From contig DAOPZC010000032.1 of NCBI GenBank assembly GCA_035353175.1, positions 1-52,615 on the forward strand: a stretch of DNA of 52,615 nt. The letters are read 5' to 3'. The stretch's first letter is position 1; each line of letters starts with the position of its first letter. Position numbers and translations under genes: made by a program. Positions 42,372-50,335 of the stretch are shown here, one piece after another. This DNA is from DAOPZC01 sp035353175 (lineage in GTDB: Bacteria > Verrucomicrobiota > Kiritimatiellia > RFP12 > UBA1067). The notes beneath the pieces were generated by a model. It ran no database searches. It saw nothing but the letters and a program-made list of their open reading frames with translations, and was not told where the DNA came from.

Positions 42372-42692
42372 TCATAATCGTAATCTTGATCTTGCCTATG
42401 CGCGGCATTTCACCCGCGATCGTAGCCCCTTGATCGCCATTTGCGCGTGTCCAGAATTTGTAAGCCAAAGGGCCGCGAGGGTCGGCTTGACGGATTAAGA
42501 TTACGAGTAGGATTAAGATTACGAATAAGCCAAAACCGTAATCTTGATCTTGCCTATGCGCGGTCCGGGACGTCCCGCGCTACTGCCAGGCAGGCGGGGA
42601 CGCCTATGCTCCCAGGGGGGGGACAACCACACACACAAACTTTGCGTCCCTGCGTCTCCGCGTTAAAAATCTCCCGACTCACTCCCCACTAT

Positions 42693-43436
42693 TCACGACT
42701 CACTACTCATTCCGCCCCGCCCGCCCCAACTCAGGGCGCGGGCGAGGAAGGCGGCCTTGAGCGCGGCCGTGGAGAACTCGGGCAGGTCGGCCTCGGTCCA
42801 GATCTGGCCGATGCCGTCGAGATAGTGGGCGTCGGAGGAGCGGATGAACGGCAGGCCCAGGGTTTTTTCCCGCCAGACCGCGACATCCGCGTGGCGGCTC
42901 AGCTCCACCGCGTCGAACCCCTCGTCGCCGGAGAGCCCGCCGAGCTGGGAGGTGACGCTGAAGACCGAACGGTCGATATGGGCGGCGATGAAGAGTCCGC
43001 CGAGCGCGTGGACGCGCTCGCCGAGGTCGCGCAGGGCGAGGCGGGTGGGTGCGCCGAGCAGGCGCCACTCCAGCTCCAGGACGTTGTCGTCGGCGTCGAC
43101 CACGGCCTGATAGCCGAAGACCTCCGGCTGGTTCACGCGGCTGGGCAGCGCGGCGTAGCAGGTTTCGGTCATGGCGGCGGCCTGCTCCAGCGTGTCGAAG
43201 ACCGCGAGGGCGTGGACCTCTTCCGAGGCGGTGATCTCCATGCCGAAGAGGCAGCGGAGCGACGCGCGCCGGCAGGCCTCGGCGAGGGCCGGACTGTTGC
43301 GCGACGAGTTGTGGTCCGCGAGCATGATGCCGTCCAGCCCGGCCGCCTTCGCGGCCCGCACGACGGCGGAAGGCGACGCGTCGAGGTCGCCGCAGGGCGA
43401 GAGGCACGAATGGATGTGGAGGTCGAACTTGAACAT
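42693..43436 (-). CDS. PHP-domain metal-dependent phosphoesterase
   Basis: The 247-aa cytoplasmic protein has a complete PHP metal site: FDLHIHS (H7, H9), MLADHNS (D41, H42), GMEITASEEVHAL (E67, H75), FIAAHIDRS and the final SSDAHYLDGIG. PHP enzymes hydrolyse phosphate esters or phosphodiesters with two or three metal ions; this short stand-alone type resembles TrpH/YciV-like 3',5'-nucleotide phosphatases, but the substrate is not determined. No clear ribosome site precedes ATG 43436, where TTCTCC words occur instead. It is a single-gene unit between repeat spacers. Confidence 0.88.
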   Translation of the reverse strand: MFKFDLHIHSCLSPCGDLDASPSAVVRAAKAAGLDGIMLADHNSSRNSPALAEACRRASLRCLFGMEITASEEVHALAVFDTLEQAAAMTETCYAALPSRVNQPEVFGYQAVVDADDNVLELEWRLLGAPTRLALRDLGERVHALGGLFIAAHIDRSVFSVTSQLGGLSGDEGFDAVELSRHADVAVWREKTLGLPFIRSSDAHYLDGIGQIWTEADLPEFSTAALKAAFLARALSWGGRGGMSSES

Positions 43437-43521
43437 GGCGCGCTCACAAGGAGAAGTTAGGAGTTAGGAAGGAGGAGTTGGATGCGCGGTACCGTCCGGA
43501 AACAGCGCCTCAAAAGGCGTT

Positions 43522-43635
43522 GTTTTCCCGCAAAGCCGCAAAGGCGCAAAGGGAGCCGGAACGACTTGGCGTCTTTGCGCCTTGGCGGGAGAAAGATTCG
43601 ATTGTGTCTCCTGAACGTCGGGGCCTCCGCAAAAA
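43522..43635 (+). repeat. Element B copy 2 fused to module C copy 3
   Basis: Element B (43522-43600, arms CCCGCAAAGCCGCAAAGG and CTTTGCGCCTTGGCGGG) is followed immediately by ATTGTGTCTCCTGAACGTCG, a shortened, diverged module C, and then CTCACGACTCACTCC words. Confidence 0.85.
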
Positions 43636-43679
43636 CTCACGACTCACTCCTCCTCTCTCAACTCCTAACTCCTCCTTAC

Positions 43680-43833
43680 TAACGCGGGCTTATGCCCGCA
43701 ACCCGAGATTCTCACCACGAAGTCACGAAGGACACGAAGAAGGAGCGAGTCATTAAAAAAACTTCGTGCTCTTCGTGCCTTCGTGGTGAAAGAACTTGTT
43801 ATTTATTGCTGTTGTTGGTTTGTAAGGCACTAA
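43680..43833 (+). repeat. Hairpin element A, copy 6
   Basis: A full 154-bp copy. AACTCCTCCTT occurs directly before (ending at 43677) and again overlapping the right end (from 43832), which could be a target duplication or simply the local iterated word. Confidence 0.95.
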
Positions 43834-43852
43834 CTCCTCCTTTGTTATCGAA

Positions 43853-43872
43853 CGGCTCGGCACAGCCTCGCC
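43853..43872 (+). repeat. 20-bp F word, third copy
   Basis: CGGCTCGGCACAGCCTCGCC is identical to 34825-34844. It lies 50 bp downstream of the lipoprotein gene at 43922-44554. Confidence 0.75.
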
Positions 43873-43921
43873 CTCCAGATTCGGGTAGAACGACGGAATA
43901 TTTCATGGACGTTGCGGGGCG

Positions 43922-44554
43922 TCACTCCGCCTTCTTCGGCAGCGGCGCTTGGGCCAGCGCTTGGGTCAACGCCTCCAGCGCCTGCGTGAGCGCCTGGCCG
44001 AACGCCTGCGAGGCGGCGGTCGGAGCGGCGGGGTCGAACGCGACGCGCGCGCCCTTCTCGTCCGTGTAGAGAACCCTGAATTCCGGCGTCCGCTCGTCCA
44101 GGACCAGCAGGCGCAGCGTGACGACGGCCGCGGGCCGGTCGCCGGTGTAGTCCAGGCAGAGCTCGCTGACCACGCCCTCGAGCCCCAGCGGCGCCGCCGT
44201 GCCGCAACCCGCATCGTAAACCGCCGCGAACAGCCGGGCGCCCTCCAGATAGCGGGCGGTCTGGACGCGGAGGAGCTCCTGCGGCGACACGACCCAGCCG
44301 TTATAAAAATCCGCCGCGAACTCCCCGCCCGGGCGCCGCACAATGAAGGTCCGGGCGTCGAACGGCGGCAGGGCGCGGAACGCGCGGACCTTGACGGCCG
44401 CGAAGCCGGGCGAAGGGCTCACGGCCTGCGCGGCGCCGGCGACCGGCGCGAAGGTGCGCTTCTGGACCCGCGCCTGCTGCTGGGCGGAGGTCCCGCCGAA
44501 GCAGCCCGCAAGCAGGCCGGCGATCAGCGTCATCAGGAGACTGTTTTTTTTCAT
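43922..44554 (-). CDS. ABC-transport auxiliary lipoprotein (PqiC/ABC_trans_aux-like)
   Basis: The 210-aa product has a lipobox (LLAGC, lipidated Cys18) and the ABC_trans_aux pattern: VKVRAFRALPPFDARTFIVR, GEFAADFYNGWVVSPQELLR, a TARYLEGARLF helix and a beta C-terminus (VVTLRLLVLDERTPEFRVLY), then an Ala-rich helix. Such lipoproteins pair with MCE/Mla-type transporters at the outer membrane or periplasmic face. GAGGAAAAGCCCC precedes ATG. It is the last gene of the mlaE-mlaF-mlaD series on the minus strand, 60 bp after mlaD, which supports the assignment. Confidence 0.85.
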   Translation of the reverse strand: MKKNSLLMTLIAGLLAGCFGGTSAQQQARVQKRTFAPVAGAAQAVSPSPGFAAVKVRAFRALPPFDARTFIVRRPGGEFAADFYNGWVVSPQELLRVQTARYLEGARLFAAVYDAGCGTAAPLGLEGVVSELCLDYTGDRPAAVVTLRLLVLDERTPEFRVLYTDEKGARVAFDPAAPTAASQAFGQALTQALEALTQALAQAPLPKKAE

Positions 44555-44614
44555 GGGGCTTTTCCTCTTTCACTCCCCGCCGGCCGCGGTCGCCCCCGGC
44601 GGCGGTTGTTCTTG

Positions 44615-45739
44615 TCAGTCGTTGGCCCGCGCCTTGCGGTTTTCCGGCAGCGGCTCCGGCGGCTGGCCGAAGAGCAAGACCGCCGGGTTGGCGCTCAGCT
44701 CGCCCACGGCGCGGTCGAGGCCGGCCGAGGCGTTCCGCAGGTTCTCGATCAGTTCGGCGAAGGCGCCCTGCTGGGCGAGGGCGGTGCGGTTGAGCGTCCG
44801 GGCGGTCTGGTTCAGCGAGCCGACGGTCTGTTCGATCGTCGAGCTGTTGTTGGTGACGACCCCGTTGAGCGCCTCCACCAGCACGCGGGCGCGGGCGGCG
44901 AGCCCGCCGAGGGATTCCGCCAGCGGCTTGATCTGGCCTTCGACCCCTTCGGCGGAGCGGCGGGCGCTGGCGACGGTGGCGGAGAGGTCGGCGGGCAGCT
45001 TGCTCAACTCCGGCGCGTCGATGAGCTTTTTCAGCGACTGGTTCGTGGTGCGCAATTCGCCCAGCAGGGCGGCGGACTCCGCGCTGAGGGTGGCGACGTC
45101 GGCCTTGCTGAGCTTGTCCTGAAACACATTGAGCGTTTCGATCAGCTCGTCGCCGAGGGTCGGCAGATCGACCGCGCTCAGCTTGACGAACACGTCATCG
45201 ATCGCTTTTTTAAAGTTGGTCATCGTGCTGGCCGTGGCCGGGATATACGGGTGGTGCGGGTGCCAGGAAGGGGCGAGCGCCCCCTCCTTGTCCTTTGCGG
45301 ACACGAAATAATCCAATTCGAGAAACGACAGCCCCGTGACGCCCGAAGAGGCGATCTTCACGCGCAGCCCCTGTTTGACGAGGCCGCCCAGAACCGATTC
45401 GGCCGCCTGGCTGCTGATCAGCCCGAACTTTTCGGGATCCAGCGCCATGACGACCAGGATCTGCCGGGCGCTGTCATGCGTCAGCAGCTCGTCCTTGTGG
45501 TCGCCGTACTCGCTGTAGACGAAACCGATGCGCTTGACCTCGCCGACCGGCACGCCGCGGTACTTCACGGGCGACCCCAGATCCAGGCCGGTGACCGACT
45601 CGGCGAAGTAGGTCTCGGCCAGCACCACTTTCTTGTTGAAGACGCGGGCGCCCGCGATGCCGATCACCAGCAGGATCAGCGCGGCGCCGCCCAAGACGAA
45701 GAAACCGATTTTCGCGTAATTGGCTTTGTTCTCGTTCAT
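44615..45739 (-). CDS. mlaD: MlaD-like MCE-domain protein
   Basis: The 374-aa product has an N-terminal membrane anchor (IGFFVLGGAALILLVIGIAG) and an MCE domain (about 40-150: YFAESVTGLDLGSPVKYRGV, VGEVKRIGFVYSEYGD, GLRVKIASSGVTGLSFLELD). A long helical C-terminal part (about 180-350) contains repeated Leu/Ala heptads (SLKKLIDAPELSKLPADLSA, TVGSLNQTARTLNRTALAQQ). MCE proteins form hexameric rings that shuttle phospholipids across the periplasm; the helical tail may form a tube or needle as in PqiB/LetB-type relatives. GAGGAACC is the ribosome site. It lies downstream of mlaF. Confidence 0.92.
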   Translation of the reverse strand: MNENKANYAKIGFFVLGGAALILLVIGIAGARVFNKKVVLAETYFAESVTGLDLGSPVKYRGVPVGEVKRIGFVYSEYGDHKDELLTHDSARQILVVMALDPEKFGLISSQAAESVLGGLVKQGLRVKIASSGVTGLSFLELDYFVSAKDKEGALAPSWHPHHPYIPATASTMTNFKKAIDDVFVKLSAVDLPTLGDELIETLNVFQDKLSKADVATLSAESAALLGELRTTNQSLKKLIDAPELSKLPADLSATVASARRSAEGVEGQIKPLAESLGGLAARARVLVEALNGVVTNNSSTIEQTVGSLNQTARTLNRTALAQQGAFAELIENLRNASAGLDRAVGELSANPAVLLFGQPPEPLPENRKARAND

Positions 45740-45788
45740 AACAGGTTCCTCACCCCAGCCCTCGCGGGCAAGGCACGGGGGCTATCCC

Positions 45789-46541
45789 CTACTTTTCCTC
45801 GCGGTTGAAAAAGGCGCGCACGGTCGCGTCGGCGCACTGGTCGCGCAGCTCGGCGGGCGAACCTTCCGCGATCAGGCTCTGCCGCGGCTTGTCCAGCATG
45901 ATGCACCGGTCGGCCACGGCGAAAATGCTGGCCAGCTCGTGCGTGACCATCACCACCGTGATCCCCTGCGTATCGCGCATCCGCAGGATCAGGCGGTCCA
46001 GCCCGGCCGAGGTCACGGGGTCCAGCCCGGCCGAAGGCTCGTCGAGAAAAAGAATCTTGGGGTCCAGCGCCATGGCCCGCGCGATCGCGGCGCGCTTTTT
46101 CATGCCGCCGCTGATGTCGGAGGGGAAATAGTCGGCGTACTCCTTGAGCCCGACCAGCTCCAGTTTCATTTCGGCCACGAGGTTGCGCGCCTCGCGCGGC
46201 AGGTCGGTGAAAGACTCCAGCGGCAGGCAGACGTTTTCCAGCAGGGTCATCGAGCCGAAGAGCGCCCCGCTCTGGTAGGTGACGCCGAAGTGCCGGAGCG
46301 CGCGCGCGCGCTCCTCCTCCGGGCCGCCGAAGATGCGGTCGCCCATGAGCCGGATCTCGCCTTTGAGCGGCGGGGTCAGGCCGATCATGTGCTTGAGCAG
46401 CGTGCTTTTGCCGCAGCCGGAGCCGCCGAGGATGGTAAAGACCTCCCCGTGGCGGACCGTGAAGGCGACGCCCCTGAGCACCGCGCTGTTTTCATAGCCG
46501 GCGTCCACGTTTTCCACGGTGATGACCGTTTCTTCAGACAT
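45789..46541 (-). CDS. mlaF: MlaF-like ABC transporter ATPase
   Basis: The 250-aa ATPase has Walker A GGSGCGKST (about 35-43), MIGLTPPLKGEI, the Q-loop GVTYQSGALFGSMTLLENVC, the signature DISGGMKKRAAIARA, Walker B ILFLDEPSAGLDPV and the switch MVTHE. The SGALF segment after the Q-loop and the KKRAAIARA signature are characteristic of the Mla/Ttg2A branch. It energises lipid movement with MlaE. Its ATG follows the mlaE stop after 3 bp, so translation is probably coupled. Confidence 0.94.
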   Translation of the reverse strand: MSEETVITVENVDAGYENSAVLRGVAFTVRHGEVFTILGGSGCGKSTLLKHMIGLTPPLKGEIRLMGDRIFGGPEEERARALRHFGVTYQSGALFGSMTLLENVCLPLESFTDLPREARNLVAEMKLELVGLKEYADYFPSDISGGMKKRAAIARAMALDPKILFLDEPSAGLDPVTSAGLDRLILRMRDTQGITVVMVTHELASIFAVADRCIMLDKPRQSLIAEGSPAELRDQCADATVRAFFNREEK

Positions 46542-46544
46542 GGC

Positions 46545-47633
46545 TCAGACATTCAGCAGATAGAACAGGACGGCGAAGATGCCGTCGAAGACCGTGATCA
46601 GGATCAGGCTGCCCACCACGGCGGCGGTCGCCGCGCGGCCGACCGCGTCGGCCGTGCGCCCCGTCTGCAGCCCGTGCGAGCAGCCGACGAGGCCCACCAG
46701 CAAGCCGAACACCGCCGCCTTGAGAAGCCCCAGCAGGATGTTGCTCAGCGTGGTGGCGTTGATGACGTGCTGCCAGTAGGTGGTGGCCGGCACGCCGAGG
46801 GAGGTGACCACGACGACCCCGCCGATCAAGCCCGCGATGATGGCGAAGATGCTCAGGATCGGCATGACCAGCGTGGCGGCGATGACGCGCGGCAGCGCCA
46901 GAAAGATCACGGGCGGCAGGCCGAAGGTGACCAGCGCGTCGATCTCCTCGTTCACCTTCATGGTGCCGATCTCCGCCGCAAAGGCGGAGCCCGAGCGGCC
47001 CGCCAGGATGATGGCGGTGATCAGCGGGCCCAGCTCGCGGAAAAGGCCGATGGCGATCAGGTCCGCGACGTAGACCTCCACGCCGAACTGGCGGAACGAG
47101 GTCGCCGACATGAACGCCAGGATCAAGCCGAGCAGAAAGCCGATCAGCAGGGTGATGGGCAGCGCGTCGATGCCGGCGCGCTCGAAATGCAGCATCGTGT
47201 CGCGCAGCCGCAGGCGGCCCGGCCGGACCAGCAGCGTGAAGGCCGCGACCGTCGCCTCGCCGAGGAAGGCCATCTGCTCGCAGATGTCCCGCCAGATGTT
47301 GACCGCCGCCTGGCCGGCCTGCTCCGAGGTGTGCGTGTTCCGGATGGGCACGGCCGTTGCGGGGTCTTCCGTGAAGCGGTCGACGTTGAAGAGTTTCAGC
47401 GTGCGGGCCACGATCCCCCGGCCGTCCCGGCACGCGACGGCGAAGCCCTGCCGGGTCGAGCGGCGGTACACCTCCACGATCAGCGCCTCGCCCGAACCGT
47501 CGCAGGCCCGCACCTGGTCGGCGTCGAGGGTGAGCGCGTCGTCGCGCCCCAGCCGCTCCACGTCGGGCAGGCAGTCGCGCCAGAACGTGGCCACGGTGTC
47601 CGCGGTACAGGTTTCAGGAAGGATGAGGTTCAT
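46545..47633 (-). CDS. mlaE: MlaE-like permease with N-terminal STAS domain
   Basis: The 362-aa product fuses a STAS/MlaB-like domain (about 1-95: TFWRDCLPDVERLGRDDALT, VRACDGSGEALIVEVYRRST, GRGIVARTLKLFNVDRFT) to an MlaE permease (about 120-362). The permease shows family motifs FRQFGVEVYVADLIAIGLFR, ELGPLITAIILAGRSGSAFA, AEIGTMKVNEEIDALVTFGL and a C-terminal pair of helices. It forms the membrane part of a phospholipid transporter at the inner membrane. ATG 47633 starts the STAS domain; an open frame further upstream is not conserved-looking. It is the first gene of the operon. Confidence 0.92.
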   Translation of the reverse strand: MNLILPETCTADTVATFWRDCLPDVERLGRDDALTLDADQVRACDGSGEALIVEVYRRSTRQGFAVACRDGRGIVARTLKLFNVDRFTEDPATAVPIRNTHTSEQAGQAAVNIWRDICEQMAFLGEATVAAFTLLVRPGRLRLRDTMLHFERAGIDALPITLLIGFLLGLILAFMSATSFRQFGVEVYVADLIAIGLFRELGPLITAIILAGRSGSAFAAEIGTMKVNEEIDALVTFGLPPVIFLALPRVIAATLVMPILSIFAIIAGLIGGVVVVTSLGVPATTYWQHVINATTLSNILLGLLKAAVFGLLVGLVGCSHGLQTGRTADAVGRAATAAVVGSLILITVFDGIFAVLFYLLNV

Positions 47634-47905
47634 GGCTGTTTGAAGCCCTTTTTTCGCATTAAGCTTACACGTTGTGCGCCCCGCGTTCAAGGCGCCATTT
47701 CCGTGGCGGGAAGGCGTTGCACGGCATTTTTGCCCGCGAATCTCCGATGGTTCGCCTGCGGCGGGATCATTCTCGTCTGCTCGGGCGCCTTCGCGACGCT
47801 GAAAGATTCGCTCACCCATTCGACCGGCATCCGCGCGGCGGTGAGCGTGCGTCTCGACGGGGCCAATTCCAACGGCTCCACCAGCCCGGTCTGCCTAGTA
47901 AATCC

Positions 47906-48059
47906 TAACGCGGGCTTACGCCCGCAACCCGAGATTCTCACCACGAAGTCACGAAGGACACGAAGAAGGAGCGAGTCATTAAAAAAACTTCGTGCTCTTC
48001 GTGCCTTCGTGGTGAAAGAACTTGTTTTTTATTGCTGTTGTTGGTTTGTAAGGCACTAA
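47906..48059 (+). repeat. Hairpin element A, copy 7
   Basis: A full 154-bp copy followed by TCTTTATCGTCATC, related to ATCGTAATC-type words. Confidence 0.95.
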
Positions 48060-48151
48060 TCTTTATCGTCATCTAAATCCGCTAACCGCCGGCAGTCGGC
48101 CTCATATTCGGCCCGTTCCTCATGAACACGATCTGATAGACGGTCAACCTC
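48056..48151 (-). pseudogene. Possible 3' remnant of a lost gene
   Basis: A 31-codon minus-strand frame starts EVDRLSDRVHEERAEY and ends RRLADLDDDKD, with a charged, coil-like composition like a real protein tail. It opens just after a stop codon in the same frame, and its own TAG lies in the end of element A copy 7. An alternative short frame from ATG 48176 (MNELFDPERLTVYQ) overlaps it in a different phase, consistent with a frameshifted short gene. Identity unknown. Confidence 0.25.
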
Positions 48152-48378
48152 TCAGGGTCAAACAGCTCATTCATGGCGACAGTGCAATCGCGCGTGCTGG
48201 CCTAAATCAAGATTACGATTACGAATCAACGACCACAAAAGAACCGGCATGCGCCATCGAGAAAGAGACGGCTTTTCCTTTTGGGTTTGCGCCACCCTTT
48301 CGGAGATTCGCGGGAAAACAAACCACACCTTAAGCTGATCGGATCGCACCCTTTTTTGAAAAAGTCCAATTCTCCTGT

Positions 48379-48407
48379 TTGCCATGGCGCGGAGAATCCG
48401 GTATAGT
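48379..48407 (+). promoter_or_regulatory. Predicted sigma-70 promoter
   Basis: TTGCCA (48379-48384), a 17-bp spacer and TATAGT (48402-48407), 76 bp before the ATG at 48484. Confidence 0.65.
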
Positions 48408-48483
48408 TATTTTTAAATCACGGTTGGGAACTTGGTAAACGGGCAGGCCGTTTCACCGTTTTCGCAATTGAGGCGAGGTTGTC

Positions 48484-48993
48484 ATGAAAAAAATGTTGTT
48501 CGGTTTGGTTCTGGCTGGTTTGGTTGTTTTCGGCGCGCGTGCCGCGGAAAACGTGCGTTGGCCGGTGTGGTTCGCCTTCAACGACACGGAAGACATTGAC
48601 GTGGTCGGCATGCGCGTGAACCTGGCGGTCGGCCAGTGCGAGCAAGTGAGCGGCTTCGACCTCGGTCTCGTCGGCCGTTCCCAGTATTTCAACGGCTTCC
48701 AGCTCAACCTGTGGCACAACGACGTGAAGGATGCGACGGCGGGCTGGCAGTTCGGCTGCCACAACTCGACCGGCCTGGGCGATATGGTGGGCCTGCAGTC
48801 GGGGCTTTGGAGTGAGGCGCAGACCCTTTACGGCGTGCAGATCGGCCTCGTCAACCTGGCCGACTACGTCAAAGGCCTGCAGATCGGCCTCATCAACCGC
48901 GCGGAAGGCATGTACGGTTATCAGATCGGCCTCGTCAACATCATCCGCGGCAGCGAAGTGCCCTTCTGCCCGATCCTGAACGTCGGCTTCTAA
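48484..48993 (+). CDS. Small secreted protein with GLQIGL-type repeats
   Basis: The 169-aa product has a signal peptide (MKKMLFGLVLAGLVVFGARA). The C-terminal two thirds repeat an 18-22-residue unit: VSGFDLGLVGRSQYFNGFQL, GDMVGLQSGLW, LYGVQIGLVNLADYVKGLQI, GLINRAEGMYGYQIGLVNII. This is the pattern of short surface repeat proteins of the LA_2272 type known from Leptospira and other groups; their function is unknown. The repeats predict a small beta-helix or beta-barrel-like fold. A strong promoter and an intrinsic terminator bracket it, so it is a monocistronic, probably well-expressed gene. Confidence 0.8.
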   Translation: MKKMLFGLVLAGLVVFGARAAENVRWPVWFAFNDTEDIDVVGMRVNLAVGQCEQVSGFDLGLVGRSQYFNGFQLNLWHNDVKDATAGWQFGCHNSTGLGDMVGLQSGLWSEAQTLYGVQIGLVNLADYVKGLQIGLINRAEGMYGYQIGLVNIIRGSEVPFCPILNVGF

Positions 48994-49017
48994 GGCGCCG
49001 CCGTCCGTATGGTTTGA

Positions 49018-49066
49018 AACGCAAAGTGTGGCCGTTGAGAGCCGCCTTTGCGTTTTTTGTTTTTTT
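49018..49066 (+). terminator. Intrinsic terminator
   Basis: AACGCAAAG (49018-49026) pairs with CTTTGCGTT (49046-49054), followed by two T-runs. It ends the small repeat-protein transcript 25 bp after the stop and lies 20 bp before the DUF1015 start. Confidence 0.92.
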
Positions 49067-49085
49067 ACCCCAAGGAGAATCCGTC

Positions 49086-50306
49086 ATGCTCATAAAACCG
49101 TTCGCCGCTCTGCGGCCCGCCCCCGAAAAAGCCCACGCGCTGGCCTCTGTGCCCTATGACGTGGTCGACACCGCCGAAGCGCGCGCGCTGGCCGACGGCA
49201 ACCCCGACAGCTTCCTGCACGTCTCGCGTCCCGAGATCGACCTGCCGGACAGCATCGACATCCACGACGACGCGGTCTACGCGCAGGGCGTGAAAGCGCT
49301 CAGGGACCTCCAGGCGCGCGGCGTCCTGATCCGCGAGCAGGGCGAGCGCCTCTACGTCTACCGCCAGATCATGGGCGCCCACAGCCAGACCGGCGTAGTG
49401 GCCTGCTGCCACATCGACGACTACGCCAGGGACATCATCCGCAAGCACGAGAAGACCCGCAAGGACAAGGAAGACGACCGCACGCGCCACTGCCTCGAGC
49501 TGAACGCCAATTCGGGCCCGGTGTTCCTGACGTACCGCGACACCGCCGCGCTGGACGCGCTGGTGGACGAGGTCCGGAAAGGGGCCCCGCTCTATGATTT
49601 CACGGCGGCCGACGGCATCCGCCACACCGTGTGGCGCGTCGAGGGGCCGAGCGCCGCCTGGACCGAGGCCTTCCGGCAGGTGCCGCTGGCCTACGTCGCG
49701 GACGGCCACCACCGCGCCGCGGCCGCGTTCCGCGCCGGCAAGCAGCGCCGCGAGGCCAACCCGAAGCACTCCGGCGAAGAGGAGTACAACTGGTTCCTCG
49801 CCGTGCTCTTCCCCCAGACGCAGCTGCGGATCCTCCCCTACAACCGCTGTGTCGCCGACCTCAACGGCCTGACGCCCGCCGCGTTCCTGGAAAAGGTCAA
49901 GGCGGTCTTCAAAACCGAGGCAGCCGACGGCGCGTCGCCGGCCGGTCCGCGCGAGGTGCGGATGTATCTCGACAAGGCCTGGTACAAGCTGGCGTGGGAC
50001 GATTTCGCGGCCGACCCCGTGGGGCGCCTCGACGTGAGCGTGCTGCAGGACCGCCTGCTCGCGCCGCTGCTGGGCATCGACGACCCGCGCACCAACACGC
50101 GCATTTCCTTCGTGGGCGGCATCCGCGGCACGGGCGAGTTGACCAAGCGCGTGGACAGCGGACGTGACGCGGTGGCCTTCTCGATGTACCCGACGACCGT
50201 CGGGCAGATGATGGATATCGCCGACGCGGGGCAGATCATGCCGCCCAAGAGCACCTGGTTCGAGCCCAAGCTGCGCTCCGGCCTGCTGGTCCACACGCTG
50301 GACTGA
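49086..50306 (+). CDS. DUF1015-family protein
   Basis: The 406-aa product matches the DUF1015 family along its length: LIKPFAALRPAPEKAHALAS, VPYDVVDTAEARALADGNPD, SFLHVSRPEIDLP, LYVYRQIMG, IRKHEKTRKDKEDDRTRHCL, YVADGHHRAAAAFR, YNWFLAVLFPQTQLRILPYN and a C-terminal FSMYPTTVGQMMDIADAGQI MPPKSTWFEPKLRSGLLVH. It is a cytoplasmic protein, probably an enzyme given the invariant DGHHR and ExTR blocks, but the reaction is not established. In some genomes it neighbours serine or phosphoglycerate metabolism genes; here it stands alone. CAAGGAGAATCC sets ATG 49086. Confidence 0.9.
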   Translation: MLIKPFAALRPAPEKAHALASVPYDVVDTAEARALADGNPDSFLHVSRPEIDLPDSIDIHDDAVYAQGVKALRDLQARGVLIREQGERLYVYRQIMGAHSQTGVVACCHIDDYARDIIRKHEKTRKDKEDDRTRHCLELNANSGPVFLTYRDTAALDALVDEVRKGAPLYDFTAADGIRHTVWRVEGPSAAWTEAFRQVPLAYVADGHHRAAAAFRAGKQRREANPKHSGEEEYNWFLAVLFPQTQLRILPYNRCVADLNGLTPAAFLEKVKAVFKTEAADGASPAGPREVRMYLDKAWYKLAWDDFAADPVGRLDVSVLQDRLLAPLLGIDDPRTNTRISFVGGIRGTGELTKRVDSGRDAVAFSMYPTTVGQMMDIADAGQIMPPKSTWFEPKLRSGLLVHTLD

Positions 50307-50335
50307 AGGGTTCCTGGCAGGGACGCCGGCCAGCC

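Larger units (their letters stand above)
41444..42692. other. 1.25-kb gene-free region
   Basis: I find no credible gene; short frames here lack ribosome sites and protein-like composition. Contents in order: GGAGTTAGGAGTTAGG words (41463-41492), a promoter for the gene ending at 41443 (41574-41602), a GC-rich stretch of unknown nature (41630-41890), element A copy 5 (42218-42371), and two copies of a word ending CTTGATCTTGCCTATGCGCG (about 42384-42408 and 42541-42565), with ATTAAGATTACG words between them. Confidence 0.6.
43437..43921. other. 485-bp repeat-filled spacer
   Basis: No gene is seen. It carries GGAGTTAGG words (43455-43480), element B copy 2 fused to module C copy 3, CTCCTAACTCC words (43660-43678), element A copy 6 and the 20-bp F word (43853-43872). 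Confidence 0.7.
47634..48483. other. 850-bp repeat-bearing spacer
   Basis: Between mlaE and the gene at 48484 I see no intact gene. It contains a solo arm of element E (about 47729-47745), element A copy 7 (47906-48059), a short decayed minus-strand frame (48056-48151), another solo E arm (48300-48316) and a promoter (48379-48407). Confidence 0.55.

Noticed and set aside
33147..43678. Iterated GGAGTTAGG and ATCGTAATC stretches considered as CRISPR repeats
   Set aside because: There are no unique spacers of constant length; the words are degenerate and contiguous.
45720..48059. A 779-codon plus-strand frame across the mla operon
   Set aside because: It runs through mlaF, mlaE and then element A copy 7; composition is His/Arg/Asp-rich shadow and the opposite strand encodes canonical Mla proteins.
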